Assembly (NCBI GenBank): GCA_964428185.1 | Contig: CAYRXH010000062.1 | Coordinates: forward strand, 1 to 15,132 | DNA length: 15,132 nt | Direction: 5' to 3' | Origin: CAYMAZ01 sp964428185 | GTDB lineage: Bacteria; Bacteroidota; Bacteroidia; Bacteroidales; DTU049 | Notes under the pieces: model-generated | What the model was told of the DNA's origin: nothing | What the model saw: the letters and a program-made list of their open reading frames with translations, nothing else | The model's database searches: none | Part shown: positions 6,733-14,805 of the stretch, in pieces | Layout: the number at the start of each line of letters is the position of its first letter | How positions within the stretch are numbered: the first letter of the stretch is position 1 | Made by a program: the position numbers and the translations under genes

Positions 6733-8154
6733 TCAGATATATAGATTGATAATTTGAATGATCTCCTGATTATTCATGAGTAAAGGGTTGTACTCAAAAA
6801 TCAGTTCATACTTTGAACTGTCTTCTGTAAGGGCATCGTGCAACCACTCTGTGCCTTCGCTTCTTAATCCACCTTCAAAACAGATTGAAGCCCCACGATA
6901 CAAAATCTCAGCATTGCCCGGGTGTTCCTTTAATGCGTCGTTTAACACATCCAAAGCGCCGTAGTAGTCTTCTCCATACTCAGTATACATTCCTGAAAGA
7001 GACAGCCATCCGTCAATATCTGATGGATTGATTGAAAGACCCTTGCGGAATGAATCCATGGCATCTGTATATTTTTCAAGTTGTTCCTCAAGATATGCTT
7101 TGTAGAACCAGAGCTCTGCTGCATCATCATAGTCAGTCATAATTTTTGAGATATGCCTGTATGCTGCTTCAAATTCACTGTTCCCTGCATAGGCATACAC
7201 AAGCCCCAGGTGTGCCTCTGTCATTTCCTGATCAAGACTGATGGCTTTGTGAAAATAATGAACTGCTTTTTTATAGCTCTTTTTGGTTGAATAACAATGC
7301 CCCAGATAATTGTAAATAGACGCATCCTTTTTTTCATATTCAAGGACTTGTTTATAAACTTCAATTGCACTGTCAATTCTTTCAAGAGCTGACAATGAGG
7401 CACCAAGTTTGATTGCTGCTGTTGTAAACTCTGGTTCAATGGCAAGAACGAATTCAAAAGCCTCAACAGCTTTTTCATATAGTCCTAGATTATAGCTGAG
7501 CGATCCCAGATTAAACCAGGCGTATGTATTGAAGGGATTACTGTCGATCATTTTCATAAAAAAAACTATTCCTTCTTCTTCGCGATTCAGAATATTGAAA
7601 CAGTAAGCAAGTCCGGACATTGCTTCAGGGTTTCCTGGTTGAAGTGAAATGAGTTCTTTAAGATAAGGAATCATGCGGTAGTGCTGCCCTGCTTCATCAA
7701 GAGAATCAATAATCTGTTGAATGACCATGGGTCTCTCTTCTGACTCAACATACTTCAGGGCTTTTTCAAGATATCTGACTGCTTCACTTTGCTTTCCTGT
7801 ATCTGACAGCACTTCTCCGATTGAAATAAGTGCATCCACGTTGTCCGGTTGATTGGAAATAATTTCACGAAGAATCTCTATTGCTTTTGATGATCGGCCT
7901 GCAGCATGAAGATATCTGGCATGATATACCTGTATGTCTATATTGTCAGCATACTGATGCAGGGCCAGCTCAAGAGCCTGCTTTGCCAGGTGCAACTGTG
8001 TCGTCATAATGTAATAATCAATCAACTCAATTAGTTCATCGGCATCAAAAAATGCAGATTTTTTACTTTTCATCATCTGTTCAAAGCGTGACAAAAGTTC
8101 TGACAGAAAGTCGTCGGACTGTGTGCCGTCCATGTTAAAATCTTCGTGTTCCAT
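6733..8154 (-). CDS. tetratricopeptide repeat protein
   Basis: A 473-residue soluble protein with no signal peptide. After an acidic, Asp/Glu-rich start (1-40) it consists of about eleven TPR-like helical hairpins from roughly 40 to 450. The clearest repeats are at about 207-240 (AWFNLGSLSYNLGLYEKAVE), 278-311 (YNYLGHCYSTKKSYKKAVHY) and 345-378. TPR solenoids are protein-protein interaction scaffolds, so no enzyme activity is expected. It is the first gene of the six-gene operon, with a TAnnTTTG box in front and only 4 bases separating it from the ComA-like gene. A TPR gene beside DUF368 genes is a familiar arrangement in Bacteroidota, suggesting a link to envelope or cell-wall functions, but its partner is not identifiable from sequence. 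Confidence 0.9.
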   Translation of the reverse strand: MEHEDFNMDGTQSDDFLSELLSRFEQMMKSKKSAFFDADELIELIDYYIMTTQLHLAKQALELALHQYADNIDIQVYHARYLHAAGRSSKAIEILREIISNQPDNVDALISIGEVLSDTGKQSEAVRYLEKALKYVESEERPMVIQQIIDSLDEAGQHYRMIPYLKELISLQPGNPEAMSGLAYCFNILNREEEGIVFFMKMIDSNPFNTYAWFNLGSLSYNLGLYEKAVEAFEFVLAIEPEFTTAAIKLGASLSALERIDSAIEVYKQVLEYEKKDASIYNYLGHCYSTKKSYKKAVHYFHKAISLDQEMTEAHLGLVYAYAGNSEFEAAYRHISKIMTDYDDAAELWFYKAYLEEQLEKYTDAMDSFRKGLSINPSDIDGWLSLSGMYTEYGEDYYGALDVLNDALKEHPGNAEILYRGASICFEGGLRSEGTEWLHDALTEDSSKYELIFEYNPLLMNNQEIIQIINLYI

Positions 8155-8170
8155 AGATCAAATTGCTTTG

Positions 8171-8178
8171 CAAAATTA
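8171..8178 (-). promoter_or_regulatory. candidate -7 promoter box for the six-gene envelope operon
   Basis: The minus strand reads TAATTTTG, an exact TAnnTTTG match, 16 bases upstream of the TPR gene's ATG at 8154. No convincing -33 TTG is seen at normal spacing. The box is immediately preceded by a small hairpin with a T run. Confidence 0.45.
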
Positions 8179-8200
8179 CAAAAAAAAGCCGTGCAGGCTT
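8179..8200 (-). terminator. weak terminator-like hairpin with T run
   Basis: On the minus strand AAGCC and GGCTT form a 5-bp stem around TGCAC, followed by a run of T. It lies just upstream of the -7 box of the TPR-led operon and about 315 bases past deoC. It may stop transcripts coming from deoC. The stem is short, so this is tentative. Confidence 0.35.
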
Positions 8201-8471
8201 GTTGAATTTTGTTTTAATAATATTTGAAATATTCTTGCCAAACACTTTGATTGTTGGCCCAAATGATGGTGCATCGTATGAATAAAAAAACACAACTTAT
8301 TTAAACTTTAACCCGAAACTGAGAGGATGTATTTGGTATAGAGGGACAAGGAATAGAATAATAAATAATGAATATTGTATCGAATGTTGAAGATTTTTAC
8401 AAATCACTAATCACTAGTCATATACATAACTTCATTTAGCAATCTTTAAATCTTCTCCCGTCACATGTTTA

Positions 8472-8500
8472 TTCCCTTCCTAAAGGGAAGCCTTCGGCTT
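8472..8500. repeat. double hairpin downstream of deoC
   Basis: Two adjoining perfect small hairpins: TTCCCTT with AAGGGAA (8472-8489), and AAGCC with GGCTT (8488-8500). They lie 15 bases past the deoC stop codon. There is no T run on the deoC strand, so a 3'-end stabiliser or an intergenic repeat is as likely as a terminator. The rest of the 8155-8514 spacer is AT-rich and shows no gene. Confidence 0.45.
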
Positions 8501-8514
8501 AATCTTACAATCTC

Positions 8515-9339
8515 TTAATCAATCTCAGTCACTGCCTTAAGCACACTGTCAAACAGCCTGCTTGCGCCGTATCTGAATTGTTCAGAACAAAGCCATTCTT
8601 CTCCCAGTATATGCCTGACGAGTAGATAATAATCAACGGCATCTTCGGCAGTAGCAATACCACCAGCAGGTTTAAACCCGATTTTCTTTCCTGTTTTCTC
8701 AAAATGATCTTTTATTGCATGAAGCATAACCCATGAGGCTTCAGGTGTAGCGGCAGGCTGCACTTTGCCTGTTGATGTTTTGATAAAATCGGCACCTGCA
8801 TCAATGGCGATCTGCGAAGCCTGACTGATAAGTTCAGGTGTTTGCAACTCTCCGGTTTCAAGAATGACTTTCAGATGTGCTGATCCACAGGCTTTTTTGT
8901 GGTCTCTCACTTCCTGCGAAATGAATTCAATGTCGCCACCCAACATTTTCCCTCTGGAAATCACCATATCAATTTCATCGGCACCCTGTTCCACTGTCCA
9001 TCGCACTTCTTCAAGCCGCAAATGGAGAGGCATCTGCCCTGACGGAAACCCCCCGGCTACAGCTGCCACCCTGACTCCGCTCCCCTGAAGCATTTTCTTT
9101 GCTGTTGCAACAAACACAGGATAAACACACACTGCTGCCACAGAGTCAACCCCAATGCCTGTATCCTTCAATGATATGGACTTCATACATAACTGCTGTA
9201 CCTTGCGATCATTATCTGAGCCTTCAAGTGTGGTAAGATCCATCAGCCCAAGTATGCTTTTTAACACTGAGTGCTTGTCAAATCCCTTCTTTTTTTCCAG
9301 CGAAATAGCAGATTGTATTTTATCTTTCATTATATCCAT
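8515..9339 (-). CDS. deoC: deoxyribose-phosphate aldolase
   Basis: A 274-residue cytoplasmic class I aldolase that splits 2-deoxyribose-5-phosphate into glyceraldehyde-3-phosphate and acetaldehyde in deoxynucleoside breakdown. Catalytic motifs are present: GADEIDMV (119-126, with the proton-relay Asp), ADFIKTSTGK (183-192; K187 is the Schiff-base lysine) and GFKPAGGI (221-228; K223 is the second lysine). Its length and the spacing of these motifs resemble the E. coli enzyme. ATG at 9339 is used here; an ATG three codons in (9330) would give 271 residues and cannot be excluded. It is a single gene, divergent from the plus-strand peptidase-like gene across an 83-base gap. No other deo genes are nearby. 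Confidence 0.96.
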   Translation of the reverse strand: MDIMKDKIQSAISLEKKKGFDKHSVLKSILGLMDLTTLEGSDNDRKVQQLCMKSISLKDTGIGVDSVAAVCVYPVFVATAKKMLQGSGVRVAAVAGGFPSGQMPLHLRLEEVRWTVEQGADEIDMVISRGKMLGGDIEFISQEVRDHKKACGSAHLKVILETGELQTPELISQASQIAIDAGADFIKTSTGKVQPAATPEASWVMLHAIKDHFEKTGKKIGFKPAGGIATAEDAVDYYLLVRHILGEEWLCSEQFRYGASRLFDSVLKAVTEID

Positions 9340-9387
9340 TGTTGTTTTTTTTTTACGAAATTACAAATTTTATGTATATTATTACAT

Positions 9388-9395
9388 TATTTTTG
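9388..9395 (+). promoter_or_regulatory. candidate -7 box in the deoC / transglutaminase-like divergent gap
   Basis: TATTTTTG matches TAnnTTTG and ends 27 bases before the ATG at 9423. The 83-base gap between two divergent genes must hold both promoters. I see no clean matching box for deoC and no obvious operator palindrome. Confidence 0.4.
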
Positions 9396-9422
9396 CAATG
9401 ACAAATGTTTTTAAACTAAATT

Positions 9423-10511
9423 ATGGAACGGCAAGCTGAATCTCAAAACAATTTCAAAAAGGGATGCATTGGCTGCCTTAGACTTGCATTGTATCTAACG
9501 GCTGCATTTGTCATGATTATCCTTGCTTTCATTCAGCCAACTGTTTTCACACCGCTTCTTATTGCTCTGGTTTTGTTTGGAATCATTTTGCTTGTTAAAC
9601 AGCGAAAGACAGCACTGATGGTCATTTCAATAATTATTATCGCCGGATCGTTCATTACTCTGCTCATGATGGCAGCACTTAAAATCGTGCAAAACACTCT
9701 CCGTTATTCATACACCGACAGGGATGAAGATACTGATGAAACCGAATTTTATGATCCTTACTGCGAAACAGACCATATCAAAGCAGATGTATGGACATAT
9801 ACCATGAATCAGGACATTGCCGTTGACAGCCAGCTTGTCAGGCAGGATGAAGTCATCAGACACAGTCGCAGCTGGGAAGACTATCACGGTAATCGCTTCA
9901 GAGGAAAATTTCTTGTCTCCGAATCTGTCTATAAAAAAGCAAAACATAACCGCAGGGGCATTTATCTGGAAGACGGCAGCTGGGGGGAGGTGTATATGGA
10001 AATGCTGAATCATGACCACCTCTACATGAAACAGATCATTCAGATGTATGACAGTATCGGAAAGGCCAAACGGTTAGACCGAAAAGAATTTGCAGAAATG
10101 GTGGTGGGCTCGGTACAGTCAATCCCATATGTGTATGTCTCTGCCACCTCATGTGAAGATGAAGAAGTTAAAGAAAAAATTGAAGACATGGGTTGCCCTT
10201 GTCTTGGCTATATTAAATACTACGGAGTTCAGTCTCCTGTTGAGTTTATGTACAATCAACTCGGAGATTGCGACACACGTTCAGTTTTTTTATACCTCAT
10301 TTTGTCACATTTCGGATATGAAGTAGCTGTTCTTGTGAGCGAACATTATGGGCATGCTGTTCTTGGAATTGCTCTTCCGGCAAGAGGTAGCTATCTTGCC
10401 CGTGCTGGAACAAAATACTATGTATGGGAAACCACAGCCGAAGGGTTTGCCCCAGGAGAAATGCCCCCTGATATGGATAATATGAATTTCTGGTACTTTG
10501 CACTTTATTAA
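9423..10511 (+). CDS. membrane-anchored transglutaminase-like (papain-fold) protein
   Basis: A 362-residue protein. The N-terminus has three hydrophobic segments (about 19-37, 41-57 and 63-86), followed by an acidic stretch (99-109) and a soluble domain. The C-terminal part has the transglutaminase-like triad order: C283 in GDCDTRS, H311 in GHAVLG, and E336 in YYVWETT. The SPVEFMYNQLGDCDTRSVFLY context is typical of this fold, where a Cys at a helix start is followed by His and Asp/Glu on strands. Members act as cysteine peptidases or protein cross-linkers; this one's substrate is unknown. It is the first of two plus-strand genes, 9 bases before a DUF350-like membrane protein. The fold call is good; the third catalytic residue being Glu instead of Asp is worth noting. 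Confidence 0.75.
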   Translation: MERQAESQNNFKKGCIGCLRLALYLTAAFVMIILAFIQPTVFTPLLIALVLFGIILLVKQRKTALMVISIIIIAGSFITLLMMAALKIVQNTLRYSYTDRDEDTDETEFYDPYCETDHIKADVWTYTMNQDIAVDSQLVRQDEVIRHSRSWEDYHGNRFRGKFLVSESVYKKAKHNRRGIYLEDGSWGEVYMEMLNHDHLYMKQIIQMYDSIGKAKRLDRKEFAEMVVGSVQSIPYVYVSATSCEDEEVKEKIEDMGCPCLGYIKYYGVQSPVEFMYNQLGDCDTRSVFLYLILSHFGYEVAVLVSEHYGHAVLGIALPARGSYLARAGTKYYVWETTAEGFAPGEMPPDMDNMNFWYFALY

Positions 10512-10520
10512 ATCAACAAT

Positions 10521-11048
10521 ATGAATATTCAATTTTTCACCCTTGCATCCGTACACTTGATCACATCGCTGATCATCGGTGTGGTTTATCTGTTTCTTAC
10601 GTTTATTATTGTAAGGCAGTTCTTCAGAAGACGCAATCTACCCACAGAAACCAGCAATGTAGCTTTCGGTGTTTTTTCTGCTGCAGTGATGTTCACTGTG
10701 GGATACATTCTTTCCGGAATTTTTGAACCCGCCATGACCACTGCAAACATTCTTATGAAAGGAGGTACTGCAATGGGAACTTTCATCCCGCAGTATATGA
10801 AATACATGGGACTGTTCCTCCTGTTTGGAACTCTTGCCATAGGACTTGTTATTTTTACTGCAATCAAAGTCTTCGATCTTTTTACCGCATCAATTGACGA
10901 ATTGCTTGAAATCAGTAAAAACAACATGAGCGTATCAATTGTGCTCAGCACCATGATTATAGTGGTTGCTGTCATTGCCAGGCCAAGCATAGTCATGCTT
11001 GTGGAAGCCATCGTACCCTATCCTCAGATTATGAGCATAGGACTGTAA
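10521..11048 (+). CDS. DUF350-like integral membrane protein
   Basis: A 175-residue protein with four predicted membrane helices (about 10-33, 46-66, 93-114 and 135-162). It appears to have two related halves, each with an Asn followed by a small-residue-rich helix: SNVAFGVFSAAVMFTVGYIL near 44-63 and KNNMSVSIVLSTMIIVVAVI near 133-152. That repeat pattern is what DUF350 (YjfL-type) proteins show. The function of DUF350 is not established. Spacing of 9 bases from the transglutaminase-like gene implies co-transcription and perhaps a membrane complex. The gene is convergent with the pullulanase gene; the 39-base gap between them shows no clear terminator. Confidence 0.6.
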   Translation: MNIQFFTLASVHLITSLIIGVVYLFLTFIIVRQFFRRRNLPTETSNVAFGVFSAAVMFTVGYILSGIFEPAMTTANILMKGGTAMGTFIPQYMKYMGLFLLFGTLAIGLVIFTAIKVFDLFTASIDELLEISKNNMSVSIVLSTMIIVVAVIARPSIVMLVEAIVPYPQIMSIGL

Positions 11049-11087
11049 TCTGCAAGAGCAAGAGTAGCGAGCAAGAGAAACTTCAGA

Positions 11088-14000
11088 TTATAATTGCTTT
11101 CTGACTACAACTGCTGAGTTGTGAGCCGGAACAATAATTTTTCCTTTTTTTATTTTTACTTCAGTCAGTGCTTCTGTGTTCTTTTTCCCATTACTCAACA
11201 TCGTCACTCCTGCATGGTTTTTATCAGCAATTATGCCCCAGATATCAGGAGATTTTATTTCATCTACAGCCACCTCGGCAATCAGGTCTGAAGGGTTGTG
11301 AATCACCACAATTTTGTCAAAGGGTGCGTTTTCATACCCGGGAGCTGCTCTCTGTGAGGGATCATTATCCATGATGTAAGCAATCCAGGGTTCATGTATT
11401 GACACCATTGGTTTTGCAGCAAAATCACAAACAGACATATCAATACAAACAATCCCGCTGCAGTCAATCATTAATGGATCTATGCTGTTGTTTCCCGTGG
11501 GAGAATAAGCTCCCTTAACTGTCTCCCAGGCACCCATATATTTCACCAGTTTTACATCCAGACTACGGGGATTATCCCATTTTTTCAAATCAAACTGCTT
11601 GATCTGCTGCTCATTAAAGATGATCTCGGCAGTTCCCTTTTTGTCAAAACGAACCACAAAAGGATTCTCAACGGGGTTATCTCGAACACCTTTTCGGTGA
11701 ATCTCTCCGGCCAAATACATGCTTTCTCCAGCAGGACCATTTATAAAACGAATGGTCAGGGAACGCAGCTCTGGGTCTTCAAAGCTTGTGAATACAGCAG
11801 GAATCTGTTCTGCTATGCTTTTAAAAGAAGAAAGAAATCTCAGATTGGAACTAGTTTGTCCCTGCGGTTCAGAAGAAAAAGCGGGAATTGACCGCCTCAT
11901 GATGATAAGCCCTCTGTAATACTCATACATCTGCTGAGCCAGCAGGTGCTCTTCCCCGGTCATTTTATTCCACCTGAACATATTTGTGAAATCAGCCGAA
12001 GCATAAGAGTTTTCATGAAAGCGAAACACTCCATCTTCGGTAGAAATTCCATCAGTTGTGTATATTCTGTTTTTTTCCAAGTCATTGTCAGTTGCAGGTT
12101 TTGTCCTCAACAACTCATCCCCGCCGTGAAGTATGATTTTTCCTAACGAAGTGAACAATATCAGAGAAGCCATTCTCATGGTTTTTGCTCTTTCTTCTGC
12201 TGATACACCAGGCATCATGAGATTCAGTTTGTCCCACAGTGTCATCCCATCGTGAACACTTAAAAAATTCACACAATTGGCTGAAGAATTGGCAAACAGA
12301 TTCCAGGGGTTATAAAATTGTTCATTATTGAAAGCCACAGAACCGGGATTAACACTTCTCTGCCCTCCGGCAATCACAGAGGCCACTGCACCCAATTTTT
12401 CCGTGTGACCCAATACAAAACCCGGAGCATGAATAGTTCCAACCACCTCATCTCTTGCAACATCATTGAAAATCCCCAAATTGTTCATTACTGCCGGATA
12501 ATTCAACTTTGTCACAGCAGCATCTCGTCCGCTAGCATTGACAGAAGTGTCAATATCTGAAAACATCCAGCCCTCGCCCAACAAAATCAATGCATCAGGA
12601 TTTTGAAGATCATAGGCTGACCCGGCAACAAGCCTGATCTGTTCCATGGTTTCATGATCCATAAAACACATAAGATCAAACCTGAAACCATCAACATGAT
12701 ATTCCCTGATAAAATGAACCAACGATTCAGTGATTAGTTTGCGAACCATGGGGCGACGGGTTTCAATGGAAGGACCTGCTCCAGTATGTCCCGAAATTTT
12801 CAACTGTTCATCAAATCTGTAGTAACATCCCGGTGCCACATTTTCAAATGTTTCCACAATATGGGTGTGATTATACACCACATCCAAAATCACTCCTGTT
12901 CCTTGGTCATGAAGTTTCTGAACCAAACTGCGCAGTTCTGCAATGCGTGCATAAGGATTTGCAGCATCAACCGAAAACCAACCTTCAGGAGTGAAATAAT
13001 TATGGGGATCATAGCCCCAGTTATAATTCACAGAAGCAGCATCCTTTCCTGAAAATGATCGGTCATGCTCCCTGACAGTATAAAAATTCATCACCGGCAT
13101 TAACTGGACATGTGTTACTCCCAAATCTTTTATATAAGAAGCTTTTTGTGCAAACCCGATATATGTTCCCGAGTATTTGGGACTGACAACCCCGGGCTGG
13201 GAGGTAAAATCCCTCACATGCATCTCCCACACAATCAGATCGTTATGTCCGGACATTGCAACGCTGTTGCAGTAGTTTCTGTTGAAATCTGCCGGCATGG
13301 ATTGTTCTGCAGCCATATTCACGATGGCTCCCTTTCCGATTTTATCGGGTCCCTTGGGATTAAAAGCTCCCATGGAAAAGGCATAGGGATCAAGAGCATT
13401 ATATCTTCTGCCATAGGCATAGATGCGATACTGATACAACATTCCTTCAAGAGAGTGCAATCCTGCCTGCTGGGGAGTAAGGCTGAGTATCCACACTCCC
13501 TTTTCCTGCAGTTGCATGTCAAACACAGCTGAACCTTCAACCGGGCACCCATCCTGATAGAAAAGCAAGATCTCAGCTCTTGCTGCCGGCGGCGACCATA
13601 GGACAAATTCTGCAGTATCTCCCTTCAGCCGGACACCAAAATCTGTTCTTTCAGAAGCATTGTAGAGGGTATCAATGATACCTCCTATGGCGGGATCAAG
13701 AATCACGGGGCATTTTTCATCCCTGAAAAGAAGCACATAGTTTTTCCCTCTTTCCTCATCAAAATCAATGAGAATTTCGTATCCTTTCAGTTTTGCTGCA
13801 ACGGCTTTTTCATCTTTTAGTCCGAACGTACCTGTATTTGGATCATAGTTTGAATAATCAAACACAGCTATTCTGAGTTCAGAAATCCCTGCTGCTAATA
13901 CATCGCTCACCGGAAAGACACGTATAATGCCGGGTGCAGTGAGCAATGCAAATTTCAGATTGGGATTGTTTCTCGACCTGAAAAGGTCATACTGATGAAG

Positions 14001-14150
14001 CAATTTCTGATTATGTACGAGCTGTATGGAGCTCTCAACCGGCTGAATCTGTGTCATATTCAAAGGTCTTTTTTGAATCTGGGCATTTGTCATCCCCCCT
14101 GATGATAAAATCAGAAATAACACCATTACAAGAGATTTGCCAATGCCCAT
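11088..14150 (-). CDS. pulA: secreted type I pullulanase, GH13 family
   Basis: A 1020-residue enzyme predicted to hydrolyse alpha-1,6 branch links in pullulan, starch or glycogen fragments. A signal peptide (1-23, cleavage likely after TNA) has no lipobox cysteine, so export to the periplasm or outside is expected. After an N-terminal pullulanase region (about 30-160) comes a CBM48-like domain (about 168-260), then the GH13 barrel (about 300-755) and a C-terminal beta domain. The type I pullulanase signature YNWGYDP is at 376-382. The four GH13 regions are intact: DVVYNH (423-428), GFRFD (488-492; D492 is the nucleophile), GEGW (E526 is the acid/base) and VHD (632-634; D634 stabilises the transition state). 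It stands alone, with no sus-type transporter or regulator genes in the window, so this is not a recognisable polysaccharide utilisation locus. Family certain; exact substrate inferred. Confidence 0.95.
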   Translation of the reverse strand: MGIGKSLVMVLFLILSSGGMTNAQIQKRPLNMTQIQPVESSIQLVHNQKLLHQYDLFRSRNNPNLKFALLTAPGIIRVFPVSDVLAAGISELRIAVFDYSNYDPNTGTFGLKDEKAVAAKLKGYEILIDFDEERGKNYVLLFRDEKCPVILDPAIGGIIDTLYNASERTDFGVRLKGDTAEFVLWSPPAARAEILLFYQDGCPVEGSAVFDMQLQEKGVWILSLTPQQAGLHSLEGMLYQYRIYAYGRRYNALDPYAFSMGAFNPKGPDKIGKGAIVNMAAEQSMPADFNRNYCNSVAMSGHNDLIVWEMHVRDFTSQPGVVSPKYSGTYIGFAQKASYIKDLGVTHVQLMPVMNFYTVREHDRSFSGKDAASVNYNWGYDPHNYFTPEGWFSVDAANPYARIAELRSLVQKLHDQGTGVILDVVYNHTHIVETFENVAPGCYYRFDEQLKISGHTGAGPSIETRRPMVRKLITESLVHFIREYHVDGFRFDLMCFMDHETMEQIRLVAGSAYDLQNPDALILLGEGWMFSDIDTSVNASGRDAAVTKLNYPAVMNNLGIFNDVARDEVVGTIHAPGFVLGHTEKLGAVASVIAGGQRSVNPGSVAFNNEQFYNPWNLFANSSANCVNFLSVHDGMTLWDKLNLMMPGVSAEERAKTMRMASLILFTSLGKIILHGGDELLRTKPATDNDLEKNRIYTTDGISTEDGVFRFHENSYASADFTNMFRWNKMTGEEHLLAQQMYEYYRGLIIMRRSIPAFSSEPQGQTSSNLRFLSSFKSIAEQIPAVFTSFEDPELRSLTIRFINGPAGESMYLAGEIHRKGVRDNPVENPFVVRFDKKGTAEIIFNEQQIKQFDLKKWDNPRSLDVKLVKYMGAWETVKGAYSPTGNNSIDPLMIDCSGIVCIDMSVCDFAAKPMVSIHEPWIAYIMDNDPSQRAAPGYENAPFDKIVVIHNPSDLIAEVAVDEIKSPDIWGIIADKNHAGVTMLSNGKKNTEALTEVKIKKGKIIVPAHNSAVVVRKQL

Positions 14151-14214
14151 GAAGCATAATGATTAAGCTGCTAAGTTACAATTTTCCGATAAAATGCTGA
14201 TATCTTAAAACATT

Positions 14215-14446
14215 GTTTCGGCTTCGCTTATTAACAGGTGGTTTCGGCTTCGCGTATTAGCAGGTGGTTTCGGCTTCGCTCAACCACCTGTTAATTATAA
14301 ACTCATGTTGGGATATTGATATTGCCGGTTCTATCTCAATAGCACCATCCCGGTCCTTGCAGGGAGATATAATCGTACACAATGCGAACCACTCCCTTCT
14401 TTGAGCGTAGCCTGGTGGTTGAGCGTAGCCGAAACCACCGGGCTGC
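14215..14446. repeat. palindrome-bounded repeat element, copy A
   Basis: A 232-bp element upstream of a GIY-YIG nuclease gene. Order: a truncated and a complete 26-bp half-palindrome unit (to 14258); a full hairpin (14261-14290, arms CAGGTGGTT and AACCACCTG); a 110-bp core (14291-14400); one 18-bp unit TTGAGCGTAGCCTGGTGG (14401-14418); and a closing hairpin (arms GGTGGTT and AACCACC, ending GGGCTGC at 14446). The left and right hairpins are reverse complements at 25 of 26 positions. The core is identical to that of copy B at 14889-14998. Within the core, TATCTC (14332-14337) and GAGATA (14364-14369) can pair. It carries no convincing gene. Confidence 0.85.
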
Positions 14447-14493
14447 ATAAAAATATCCCTTTATCACATTACATTTTTTTATATTTTTACCTT

Positions 14494-14805
14494 ATGAAAG
14501 CTTATGTTTACATCCTTGAGTGTTGTAATGGCAAATACTATACAGGCAGCACAAAAGATCTGGAAAGAAGGCTCATGGAACACATGAATGGAACAGGAGC
14601 AAATTTTACAAAAAAATTTCCACCCATACGTTTACTTTATATTGAAGTATTTTCAAGAATTGACCACGCATTTTACAGAGAAAAACAAATTCAGGGATGG
14701 GGGAGAAAAAAGAAAGAAGCCCTGATTAAAGGAAACATTAACAAGTTGCATGAATTATCGCAATGTATGAACAAAACTCATTTTAAGTTTTACAAGAAGG
14801 ACTGA
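14494..14805 (+). CDS. GIY-YIG family nuclease, small stand-alone domain
   Basis: A 103-residue single-domain protein of the GIY-YIG endonuclease superfamily (UPF0213 / YhbQ-type size). Motifs: YVYIL (4-8, the GIY strand), KYYTG (14-18, the YIG strand), DLERRLMEH (22-30; R26 is the conserved Arg), and AFYREKQIQGW (59-69; E63 is the metal-binding Glu). A basic RKKKEALIKG segment follows (71-80). I start it at the ATG at 14494; an upstream in-frame extension would run through the repeat element and is unlikely. Small GIY-YIG proteins cut DNA or process structured DNA, but the role of this group is not settled. The gene lies between two direct copies of a palindrome-bounded repeat, and its TGA touches the first base of copy B. 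That placement suggests the nuclease is part of, or acts on, the repeat. Confidence 0.9.
   Translation: MKAYVYILECCNGKYYTGSTKDLERRLMEHMNGTGANFTKKFPPIRLLYIEVFSRIDHAFYREKQIQGWGRKKKEALIKGNINKLHELSQCMNKTHFKFYKKD

Noticed and set aside
11049..11087. Possible terminator between the convergent DUF350-like and pullulanase genes
   Set aside because: The gap shows a purine-rich AGAGCAAGAG stretch but no stem followed by a T run on either strand.
13110..13532. Plus-strand open frame of 140 codons inside the pullulanase gene
   Set aside because: It is antisense to the conserved pullulanase catalytic and CBM48 regions; Cys/His/Ile-rich composition is typical of a shadow frame.
14257..14448. Minus-strand open frame across repeat copy A, with a matching frame in copy B that reads as PPGYAQ repeats
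   Set aside because: The peptide repeat follows from the 18-bp unit being a multiple of three. The frame runs into both hairpin arrays, copy B lacks a start at the same place, and the identical DNA cores give no test of coding constraint.
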